From Pigmentiphaga litoralis (GTDB taxonomy: Bacteria > Pseudomonadota > Gammaproteobacteria > Burkholderiales > Burkholderiaceae_B): 64,000 bases of DNA. The stretch is taken from contig NZ_BMXQ01000001.1 in NCBI RefSeq assembly GCF_014651835.1, forward strand, positions 2,370,801 through 2,434,800, given 5' to 3'. This document shows, one piece after another, positions 7,723-15,106 of this stretch (positions are counted from its first letter, which is position 1; every line of letters starts with the position of its first letter). The position numbers were made by a program, and so were the translations under genes. The notes below the pieces were generated by a model. It saw only the letters and a list, made by a program, of their open reading frames with translations, was not told the DNA's origin and made no database searches.

Positions 7723-10317
7723 ATGCAGCTATCCCCTTCCCGTCTTGTTCTGATCGTCCTGCTGTGTTTCAGCAGCCTGTGGATGCACCTTGCCGTGGCT
7801 GCCGACCCGGCGCCGGCGGCGTCATCGGCCGATGCGCCTGTCACGGCGTCGCAGGCCAAACGCGTGCTGGGCACGCTCCAGGACGACAAAAGGCGGGCCG
7901 AGCTGGAAGAAACGCTGCGGGTGATTTCGCAAGCCACGGCAGCCGCGCCCGGCGCCGACGCGCCGACTGAAGAAGCGCCAGCCGAAGCGGCGCCGATTGC
8001 CCTGGTCGAAACCGGGGTGGTGGCGCAGATCTTCGATCGGGTGGGCAACTGGTTCGATGCCATCGGCAATGAACTGAAGGTCACCGTGCGCACCTTTCTG
8101 GAAGTCCGGACCATTGGCGTCTGGTGGGAAAGCCGCTTCGGCACCGATGAAGCCCGCGCCAACGCCTTGCGCGCCATCGGCGCCGTGCTGGTGATCCTGG
8201 CAGCCGGCCTGGCGGTGGAATGGTTGCTCAGGCGGGTGTTGCAACGCCCGCGCGACATCGTCGCCGCGCATGCCGCGCGGCGGTTCGCGGCGGAAGAGGC
8301 GAAACGTACGGCGGCGCAGTCGGTAGTCGTTGAAGCGCAGGCAGTCGATCCGGCAGCGGCGGCAGCAGAAGCATCCGGTGCAGTGACGTCACCGTCCGGA
8401 CCGACGGCTTCAACCGCCACCCCCGCGGCCACATCCGCCACGACGCCCGTGGTCTCGCCCACTGGCGCGCCGGTCTCTCCGATCACCCTGGCCGCGGCCA
8501 CCGCCGCCGATGCCGCGACCGAGCCCGCCGCGCCACCGCGCCAGCGCTACGACCGCCACTGGGGCGTTCTTCGGCGCATTCCTTACGCGGTCGCCTACGG
8601 CATCCTCAAATGGCTGCCGCTGCTCGGATTCCTGGGCACCACCAGCCTGCTGATCGCGCTGTCGGGCGGGCCCAACTCGGCGTTCTATCGCGCGATATTG
8701 CCGCTGGTCGGCGCCTACGCCGCGACCCGGGTCACCATGAGCGCCATCGGCGTGCTGATCACCCCCGCCGGCGCCGGCCTGCGACTGGCGCCTGTCACGA
8801 ATGACACCGCGCGGTACCTGCGCCGCTGGTTCCGCCGGATCGTGGTGGTGGCCGTGTTCGGAGCTGCCTTGACCGACGTGGCCCTGGCGGTCGGCGCGAC
8901 AGCCGATGCGCAAAACGCGATGTCCAAGCTGATCGCGCTAGCCGTGCATCTGATGGTCATCACCGTGATTTTCCAATCCCGCCAGCGTGTCGGCCACTGG
9001 ATCCGCGGGTCGGGCCAGGGCCGCGACAGCATCGTCGCGCTGCGTGCCCTGCTGGCCGATATCTGGGCGCCTGCCCTGGCCCTGTTCGTGGTCGGCCTTT
9101 GGGTGGTGTGGGCCCTTGGCGTCAATAACGGTTTCCAGCAGCTGCTTCACTACTTCGCGCTGACCGCGGGGGTGTTGTTCGCGGCCGTGGTGACCGGCTA
9201 CCTGGCGCTTGGCGCGCTCGACAAGACCTTCTTTGGCAGCGCCATTGAAGAGGGCAAGTCGGTGCACGTCATCCAGCACTACCAACGCTTCACGCAACGC
9301 GCGGTGATTGCGATCGTGGTCATTGTCGCCCTGCTTACGCTGCTGCAGGTGTGGGGCTTCAGCGTCCTGAACTGGTTCGCCCCCGGCACCATCGGCCGCA
9401 GCCTGTTGTCGGCGGTCAGCACCATCGCCGTCGCATGCATCCTGGCCATCGTGGCATGGGAAGGCAGCAATTTCTGGATCAACCGGCGCATTGCGCTGTG
9501 GACGGGGGCGGGCGACGTGGGCCGGGCCACCCGCCTGCGCACCCTGGTGCCGATCATGCGCACCACCTTGTTCATCGTGATTGCGCTGGTGGTCGTGCTG
9601 ACCGCCCTCAATCAGCTGGGCATCAACATCGCGCCCTTGCTGGCCGGCGCAAGCATCGTGGGCGTCGCGCTGGGCTTCGGCTCGCAAAAATTGGTGCAGG
9701 ACTTCATTACCGGGATTTTCTTGCTGGTGGAAAACGCTATGCAGGTCGGCGACTGGGTGACGGTTGCCGGCGTATCCGGTTCAGTGGAAACGTTGTCCAT
9801 CCGTACCGTCCGACTTCGAGCGGGCGACGGCGCCTTGCATGTGATTCCATTCAGTTCCGTATCGACCGTCACCAATACCAATCGCGGCATCGGCAATGCG
9901 TCGATCAAGCTCAGCGTCCGGGCGGATTCCGACCTCGATCAAGTCATTGCCGCCATCAAGGAAGTCGGTGCGGAAATGCGAGAAGACCCCAAGCTCAAAG
10001 ATCTCATCCTCGCCGATCTCGACCTGTGGGGTGTCGATCAGGTCGACGGCGCGACGGTGGCACTGTCGGGCGTCATCCGGACGGTCGACCGCGGTCGCTG
10101 GCCAGTCCAACGCAGTTTCAACCAACGGATCTGGCGGCGGTTCCGTGAACTGGGCATCCAATTGACCAACCCGCAGGAAACGGTTGTCATCAACCCCATG
10201 GCTCCGGCCAATGGAGACGGTGTGTCAGAGGTACGGGGTGGGTCGGCCCCTGACTCGGTGCAGGGCACCGCGGGCGAGGCGCAGCCGCCGCAAGGCACTG
10301 TGCCGGGCAAGCCCTGA
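7723..10317 (+). CDS. Large mechanosensitive channel of the MscS family (YbiO-like)
   Basis: This 864-residue inner-membrane protein has a signal segment (MQLSPSRLVLIVLLCFSS), a periplasmic N-terminal part and many transmembrane helices. An Ala/Thr/Pro-rich loop occupies about residues 200-270. At the end is the MscS core: the pore helix GVALGFGSQKLVQDFITG, the beta-domain EDAMQVGDWV-like ENAMQVGDWVTV, and the VIPFSSVSTVTN segment. Such large members open under membrane tension to release solutes. The ATG at 7723 is chosen because the hydrophobic signal starts there; upstream in-frame codons are featureless. It lies about 180 bases after the RND pump gene and probably has its own promoter. 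The low-complexity C-terminus (last 30 residues) resembles linker sequence. Confidence 0.92.
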   Translation: MQLSPSRLVLIVLLCFSSLWMHLAVAADPAPAASSADAPVTASQAKRVLGTLQDDKRRAELEETLRVISQATAAAPGADAPTEEAPAEAAPIALVETGVVAQIFDRVGNWFDAIGNELKVTVRTFLEVRTIGVWWESRFGTDEARANALRAIGAVLVILAAGLAVEWLLRRVLQRPRDIVAAHAARRFAAEEAKRTAAQSVVVEAQAVDPAAAAAEASGAVTSPSGPTASTATPAATSATTPVVSPTGAPVSPITLAAATAADAATEPAAPPRQRYDRHWGVLRRIPYAVAYGILKWLPLLGFLGTTSLLIALSGGPNSAFYRAILPLVGAYAATRVTMSAIGVLITPAGAGLRLAPVTNDTARYLRRWFRRIVVVAVFGAALTDVALAVGATADAQNAMSKLIALAVHLMVITVIFQSRQRVGHWIRGSGQGRDSIVALRALLADIWAPALALFVVGLWVVWALGVNNGFQQLLHYFALTAGVLFAAVVTGYLALGALDKTFFGSAIEEGKSVHVIQHYQRFTQRAVIAIVVIVALLTLLQVWGFSVLNWFAPGTIGRSLLSAVSTIAVACILAIVAWEGSNFWINRRIALWTGAGDVGRATRLRTLVPIMRTTLFIVIALVVVLTALNQLGINIAPLLAGASIVGVALGFGSQKLVQDFITGIFLLVENAMQVGDWVTVAGVSGSVETLSIRTVRLRAGDGALHVIPFSSVSTVTNTNRGIGNASIKLSVRADSDLDQVIAAIKEVGAEMREDPKLKDLILADLDLWGVDQVDGATVALSGVIRTVDRGRWPVQRSFNQRIWRRFRELGIQLTNPQETVVINPMAPANGDGVSEVRGGSAPDSVQGTAGEAQPPQGTVPGKP

Positions 10318-10431
10318 TTCCCGTACAGGCATCGCCGGCCAGCGCCGGCATGGCCGGCATCCGCGCCACCGACGTGGCGCGTGAACTGGCCGCGCGGCTG
10401 GACATTCAGGTCCCGCAAGGCCCGACCAACT

Positions 10432-11286
10432 TCAGAGCGACCGCGTCTGCCCCGCCGGCTCGCCCGCCGCCCGGTCCACATCGCGCGCGGGCGTCGTTCG
10501 CAGCACCACTTCACACGCGGCAATGCAGAGCACCAGCCACGCGCCGCCCGAGACGAATCCCGCCAGCACGTCGCTGAAGTAATGCACATACAGGAACACC
10601 CGGCTGAAGCCGATCGCCAGGAACAAGGCCACCAGAGCGCCCGCCAGCACCAGCGACAGCGGGGGGCGCGCCAGCCGCAGCGCCAGGTAGGCCAGCATGC
10701 CGTAGGTCACGAGCGACCCGGAGGCGTGACCGCTGGGAAAGCTCCAGCCGTGCTCGATGACAAAGCCATGTTCATGCAGCGGCCGCACGCGCTGGAAGAT
10801 GGCTTTCAGTACACGGATCAATACGCCGTTGCCCGCCACCGCGATGACCCAGGCGCAGAAGAACAGGCGGCGGCGCGCGATCAATAACGCGATGCCGACC
10901 AGCAGGCCAACGATCACCAGCGCTTCCAGATTGCCGGCCCGAGTCACCCAGGCCAGCATTTCCAGCATGCGGGTCGACGGATCGGTGCGCAGCGCATCGG
11001 CCAGCAGGCCGTCGAACCGGCCCAGGGTCTCGTCGGCCTCCAGGGCCTCGGCCAGTTCGGCGAACGCCGCCATGGCCACCAGCAAGCCCGCCGCGCCCGC
11101 GCCGGCATAAATGCCCAGCCAGGCGCGTGGTGGCAGGCGATCGCGCCATCGGTCACGCCCGCGCCGGACCGTCCAGTGCAGCACCCAGGCCAGCAGACCG
11201 GCCAGCATCCAGGTGCCGATCGTGGTGGCGACATAGGATGCGACCGGATGCGTGCCTATCCATTGCGCAGTGGACTCCAGCGTCAT
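10432..11286 (-). CDS. PAP2-family membrane phosphatase
   Basis: This 284-residue multi-pass protein is a type 2 phosphatidic acid phosphatase. All three catalytic motifs are visible: KAIFQRVRP (Lys-Arg-Pro), FPSGHASG, and SRVFLYVHYFSD with the catalytic His and final Asp. Such enzymes dephosphorylate phosphatidate, undecaprenyl pyrophosphate or lipid A at the outer face of the inner membrane. The start ATG at 11286 overlaps the TGA of the metallophosphoesterase gene, so it is the last gene of a coupled three-gene unit with a lipid kinase and a phosphoesterase. GAGGAAG about ten bases upstream serves as ribosome site. Which lipid it uses is not readable from sequence. Confidence 0.93.
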   Translation of the reverse strand: MTLESTAQWIGTHPVASYVATTIGTWMLAGLLAWVLHWTVRRGRDRWRDRLPPRAWLGIYAGAGAAGLLVAMAAFAELAEALEADETLGRFDGLLADALRTDPSTRMLEMLAWVTRAGNLEALVIVGLLVGIALLIARRRLFFCAWVIAVAGNGVLIRVLKAIFQRVRPLHEHGFVIEHGWSFPSGHASGSLVTYGMLAYLALRLARPPLSLVLAGALVALFLAIGFSRVFLYVHYFSDVLAGFVSGGAWLVLCIAACEVVLRTTPARDVDRAAGEPAGQTRSL

Positions 11287-12107
11287 GAAGAACGGCTTCC
11301 TCGGCTGGGCGTGACCAGGATCTGGTCGACCCGCGTGAAGCCCTCCGCGGGATCGGCGCAATCCCAGCGTTCGATGGCGCAACGGCCCGCGTCGACCGAT
11401 GACGAATACCGGATGACATTCACCGAGTTCGGCGCGTTGGCACGCGTGCGCGTCGATACGGCCGTTCCGGCCTGCACCACCCAGGCATCTCTGCCCAGTC
11501 CCGGCAATGCATCGTTGACCGGCCGCACGAACGGCAAGTGGATATGACCGCCCAGCACCAGGTCGGCGCCGGCCAGCACCCAGGTGCCCAGGGCCGCGCG
11601 ATGTCCATGCAGCAGGTTCTTGCTTTCCTGCGGCGACAGCACATGCACCGGGTGATGCGCCACCACGATCCCCAGCTGACCCGGCCGCCGTTTCATCAAC
11701 GCAGCGGACACGCGCGCAATCTGCTCGGCCGACACCGTGCCGTCTTTGTGACGGTAGTTGCGCGTCGAATTGACGCCGATCAGCAGCAGGTCGGGGGACG
11801 ACAGCACGGGCTCGAGCGTCCCGGGAAATACTTCCTGGTAATGCCCGTAAGGCGACACGGCGCGGGCAAACAGATTGAACAGGGGAATGTCGTGGTTGCC
11901 CGGTATCACCACAACCTGCCGCGCCCCAACCCGGTCCACGAAGGCCTTGGCGGCCGCGAACTCCGATGGTTTGGCGCGCTGCGTGATGTCGCCCGACATC
12001 AGCAACACATCCGGGTCAAGGGTGCGCGCCAGGCGCAACAGTGCTTCCACGACGTCCGGCCTTTCGGTGCCAAAATGGGGATCCGAGACTTGCAGAACTA
12101 CCGTCAC
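11283..12107 (-). CDS. Calcineurin-like metallophosphoesterase
   Basis: This 274-residue cytosolic enzyme has the full metal-binding set of class III phosphodiesterases: SDPHFG near the N-terminus, SGDITQR, PGNHDI, AHHP and GGHIHLPF. The start is GTG at 12107 with AAGGAGGAGG directly upstream. That GTG overlaps the TGA of the lipid kinase gene (GTGA), and the gene's own TGA overlaps the next ATG. Family members cleave cyclic nucleotides, UDP-linked lipid A precursors or other phosphodiesters. Because it is coupled to a lipid kinase and a lipid phosphatase, a lipid-linked phosphodiester is a reasonable guess, but that is inference. Confidence 0.92.
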   Translation of the reverse strand: MTVVLQVSDPHFGTERPDVVEALLRLARTLDPDVLLMSGDITQRAKPSEFAAAKAFVDRVGARQVVVIPGNHDIPLFNLFARAVSPYGHYQEVFPGTLEPVLSSPDLLLIGVNSTRNYRHKDGTVSAEQIARVSAALMKRRPGQLGIVVAHHPVHVLSPQESKNLLHGHRAALGTWVLAGADLVLGGHIHLPFVRPVNDALPGLGRDAWVVQAGTAVSTRTRANAPNSVNVIRYSSSVDAGRCAIERWDCADPAEGFTRVDQILVTPSRGSRSS

Positions 12108-13075
12108 GCCTCCTCCTTGCGTTGATCGGGCGCGGGAACCAGCAGCGGGAGGCGCTCGGCCGCGACCTTGAATACCAGCGGGGCTTCCATCCACAGGATC
12201 TCGCCATCGGTCGCTACTTTGAAGCGGCGCGAGCGGCTGCCGGAACGCGGCTTGACCACCAGCCGGGTGAACGAAAAATCGATCACGTCGTCGGCGCCGC
12301 CCAGCTTGCGCATCGCGCCGCGGAACAAAAGTCCCAGCATGGCCAGGCCGCTCATGTCGCGCAATGCAATCGCGACCAGGCGGCCGGCATGCACCTCATC
12401 GGACTCCTCGATCCCGACGCGCTTCAGCTGTAGCCGATTATTCCCGACAAACAGCGTGACCGTGCGCAGTCTGCGGGTCTGCCCGTCCTGCTCCATGTCG
12501 ATGTGCAGGCGGCGATGCGAACGCATCACGGTCATGATGCCCGACAGCAACGCCACGAAGCGGCTGCGGCCATATTGCTGCTTGTAGGTCTCGCGATCCT
12601 CCAGCAACTGGGGATAGAGACCCAGGCTGGCGTTGACCAGAAAAAGGCGTTCGTTGAGCATGCCGACCTGTACAGGAGAGATGGTGGCATCGAGCAATGC
12701 GCGTGCCGCCTCTTCCGTGTCCTGCGAAATGCCCCACGTACGGCCAAAGTAATTGAAAGTGCCCTGCGGCAGCACGCCGAAGGGGCAGCCCTGTCCAAGC
12801 ACCACTTGAGCAACGGCATTGATGGTGCCGTCGCCGCCCGCCGCGACCACGACCCCGCCCTGGGCCTTTGCAAGTTCTACCGCGCGACGCGCGGTATTTG
12901 CCAGGTCCGACGCATCCCCCACCTTGAAGATTTCGACCCGGCGACCCGCGTCTTCCATAACCCGGCGCACGATCCCGCTGGTTTCGTCGGCGTCGTTGCG
13001 ACCCGAGCCACTGTTCAGAACGATAAAGAACGGTGCGTCCGCAGCGACCGTCTTGCCTACGTTCAGCGTTTCCAT
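12104..13075 (-). CDS. Diacylglycerol-kinase-type lipid kinase (DAGK catalytic domain, YegS/LCB5-like)
   Basis: This 323-residue kinase has the N-terminal NSGSG motif and the signature AAGGDGTINAVAQ (GGDGT at residues 80-84). PQGTFNYFGR and a C-terminal beta-sandwich with DGEILWMEAP follow. It would phosphorylate diacylglycerol, phosphatidylglycerol or a related lipid at the membrane surface, using ATP. The start at 13075 was chosen because the conserved domain begins about 15 residues later; longer in-frame readings run into the divergent promoter. It heads the overlapping trio with the metallophosphoesterase and PAP2 genes. Confidence 0.93.
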   Translation of the reverse strand: METLNVGKTVAADAPFFIVLNSGSGRNDADETSGIVRRVMEDAGRRVEIFKVGDASDLANTARRAVELAKAQGGVVVAAGGDGTINAVAQVVLGQGCPFGVLPQGTFNYFGRTWGISQDTEEAARALLDATISPVQVGMLNERLFLVNASLGLYPQLLEDRETYKQQYGRSRFVALLSGIMTVMRSHRRLHIDMEQDGQTRRLRTVTLFVGNNRLQLKRVGIEESDEVHAGRLVAIALRDMSGLAMLGLLFRGAMRKLGGADDVIDFSFTRLVVKPRSGSRSRRFKVATDGEILWMEAPLVFKVAAERLPLLVPAPDQRKEEA

Positions 13076-13205
13076 GCATGCCGCCTTAGCAGAAGTGCTT
13101 AGTGTTGAGTGTGTTGAGCAAGCTGCGATGGTCCCATACTCCTGTCGGGCACACCGCTTGCTGTAACACTCGCAGAGCACTGTTGCCGTTGACACATGGA
13201 GGTGA

Positions 13206-13439
<234 letters not shown>

Positions 13440-13472
13440 GGGGCACGCGGAGCGTGACTCCGCGGAATGAAG

Positions 13473-13499
13473 AAAGGCTGGCACGCGCCAGCCTTTTTG
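13473..13499 (+). terminator. Rho-independent terminator after the DQTFPASDP gene
   Basis: A perfect 10-base-pair stem (AAAGGCTGGC / GCCAGCCTTT) with an ACGC loop is followed by a short T run. It also lies just beyond the 3' end of the convergent PIG-L-like gene and may serve both strands. Confidence 0.9.
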
Positions 13500-13536
13500 T
13501 CGTCTCGGTCGGGACAACGCCCAGGACTGTCCCGAA

Positions 13537-14289
13537 TCAGAGCAGCACGATCTCGCAGGGCTGGTGCGCCGTTGCGCCTCGCAGTGGCGCATCGCCTGGC
13601 ACGCCGTCGCCCGACAATGCCTTGCGCTTGGCATACAGGCCATATTGATCGACCTCGATACGGCGGGCGCGGTGCCACGGAATCCGAGTATCCCCAGGCG
13701 CGGCCCAGGCCCAGGCATGCACCGGAACGGGAATGCACTTGGCGCCGACAATGGCAGCGGCGGCCAACGCGGCACGCCCGACGGCTTCGTGATCCGGATC
13801 GCCATCGAAGCGCCAGCTTGCAAACATGACGTCCCCAGGCTGCAGCCGCCATGCCAGAAAGGCTGCCAGCGCCGTTTCGTTGCGATGGAGCGTGCCTTTT
13901 TCCAAACCTGCATGCATCACCCGGCACGGCGCCATGTCGCTGTCTGCACGGCCAGTCACCCCAAGACGATGCAGCGCCCCAGAATAAGGCGCGTATTGCA
14001 CCTGGGCTTCGCCATGGTATTCCGGTGGGTTATGAATTGACGCCGCGCCCGGTTCACCGGTCGCGGCAATGATGGTAAGCGGCCGCCCAAGGAAATGCAG
14101 CCCGTGGATAAGCCCGCCCAGGGACACGACTTCGTCATCGGGATCTGGCGTCACGACAACGGCACGACGCCCTTCGGGCACCATCAACGCGGGTGCGATG
14201 GAAGGAAGTCCAGCCAGTGCCCAGCGGCCACGTTCGGCGCAGACGGCAGCGTGGTCGGGGGCTTGCGGTACTGCGCTCAACATCGGCAT
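13537..14289 (-). CDS. PIG-L/LmbE-like deacetylase with altered zinc-site histidine
   Basis: This 250-residue protein has the LmbE/PIG-L architecture: VVVTPDPDDEVVSLGGL near residues 44-60 and SWRFDGDPDHEAVGRAA in the second half. Family enzymes remove N-acetyl groups from sugar conjugates using zinc. The canonical first motif is (A)HPDDE; here the His that binds zinc is Asp (residue 49). The second motif's usual HPDH reads DPDH. The residual Asp of the first motif and the His of PDH are intact. A short N-terminal extension precedes the domain. It is transcribed alone between a terminator and the DUF2383-like gene's upstream region. Activity may be changed or lost. Confidence 0.8.
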   Translation of the reverse strand: MPMLSAVPQAPDHAAVCAERGRWALAGLPSIAPALMVPEGRRAVVVTPDPDDEVVSLGGLIHGLHFLGRPLTIIAATGEPGAASIHNPPEYHGEAQVQYAPYSGALHRLGVTGRADSDMAPCRVMHAGLEKGTLHRNETALAAFLAWRLQPGDVMFASWRFDGDPDHEAVGRAALAAAAIVGAKCIPVPVHAWAWAAPGDTRIPWHRARRIEVDQYGLYAKRKALSGDGVPGDAPLRGATAHQPCEIVLL

Positions 14290-14529
14290 GGGGGCACAAT
14301 CACAAAAGGGTCATCCCCGGAATGCAATATCCATGCCCATTTTTACACGGTGGCGTTATGGACTTTCAGCACACCGATCAATGCTTCGAGGCGGCATCGG
14401 TGGCACCGACGATCGCCACAAGTGCCTGCCGACCGGCAGGAGCGATTCCTGCTGAGTAGCTTCCAGAAACTGGAACGCTGCCCTGCAGTGCCATCCGGTC
14501 CCTGTGACGTACCGATCAAAGGACTAGCC

Positions 14530-14976
14530 ATGACGAAAATTACCTCTGTGCTCAATGAACTGATTGAAATCAGCAACGACGGCGACAAGGGCTTCCGCCA
14601 GGCCGCCGAAGACGCAAAGAATCCCGAACTGAAAGCCCTGCTGCTGCGCCGTGCGTCGGACTGCGCGTCGGGTGCTGCGCAACTGCGCCAACAGGTGTCG
14701 GCCCTGGGTGGCAAGCCTGAAGAAGGCGGCACCGCGGGCGGCGCCGTTCATCGCGGCTGGGTCAGCCTGAAGGCAGCGGTTGCCGGCCGTACCGACCTCG
14801 CCATTCTGGAAGAGTGCGAGCGTGGCGAAGACGTCGCCAAGGCCCGCTATCAGGACGCCCTGAAGCAGGATCTGCCTGCCGAAATCCTGGCACTGGTCCA
14901 GACCCAGTACGAAGGCGTCGTGCGCAATCACGACCAGATCCGCGATCTGCGTGACCGGATGCGCGCCACCAGCTGA
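14530..14976 (+). CDS. DUF2383/PA2169-like four-helix protein
   Basis: This 148-residue all-helical protein matches the pattern of PA2169-family (DUF2383) proteins, which have a ferritin-like four-helix fold. Seen features are LNELIEISNDGDKGFRQAAED at the start, the SDCASGAAQLRQQVSALGG segment, and a C-terminal helix with VRNHDQIRDLRDRM. There is no signal or membrane segment. The role is unknown; homologues are frequently stress-induced. The ATG at 14530 is chosen because the conserved helix begins there. The gene is followed by three consecutive hairpins, the last with a T run. Confidence 0.88.
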   Translation: MTKITSVLNELIEISNDGDKGFRQAAEDAKNPELKALLLRRASDCASGAAQLRQQVSALGGKPEEGGTAGGAVHRGWVSLKAAVAGRTDLAILEECERGEDVAKARYQDALKQDLPAEILALVQTQYEGVVRNHDQIRDLRDRMRATS

Positions 14977-14993
14977 TCAGGTCTGACCTGATC
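14975..14993 (+). repeat. Perfect inverted repeat over the DUF2383-like stop codon
   Basis: GATCAGGT and ACCTGATC flank CTG, starting inside the TGA stop codon (14974-14976). It is the first of three hairpins in 90 bases. Confidence 0.7.
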
Positions 14994-14994
14994 G

Positions 14995-15020
14995 ACGCCA
15001 GAGGCTGATGCCTCTGGCGT
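14995..15020 (+). terminator. Second hairpin after the DUF2383-like gene
   Basis: This is an 11-base-pair perfect stem (ACGCCAGAGGC / GCCTCTGGCGT) with a TGAT loop. No T run follows, so it may be an RNA-stabilising 3' structure rather than a stand-alone terminator. Confidence 0.55.
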
Positions 15021-15031
15021 GGCGGCAAAAG

Positions 15032-15064
15032 AAAAGCGCCTCGAGAATATCGAGGCGCTTTTTA
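15032..15064 (+). terminator. Rho-independent terminator, convergent with the hybrid kinase gene
   Basis: A 12-base-pair stem (AAAAGCGCCTCG / CGAGGCGCTTTT) with a seven-base loop continues into TTTTT. The A-rich 5' arm makes it usable from both strands, which fits its position between convergent genes. Confidence 0.9.
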
Positions 15065-15106
15065 TTGGCCTGACCGTTGATGGCGACGTTCAGTGGGCAG
15101 CGACGT

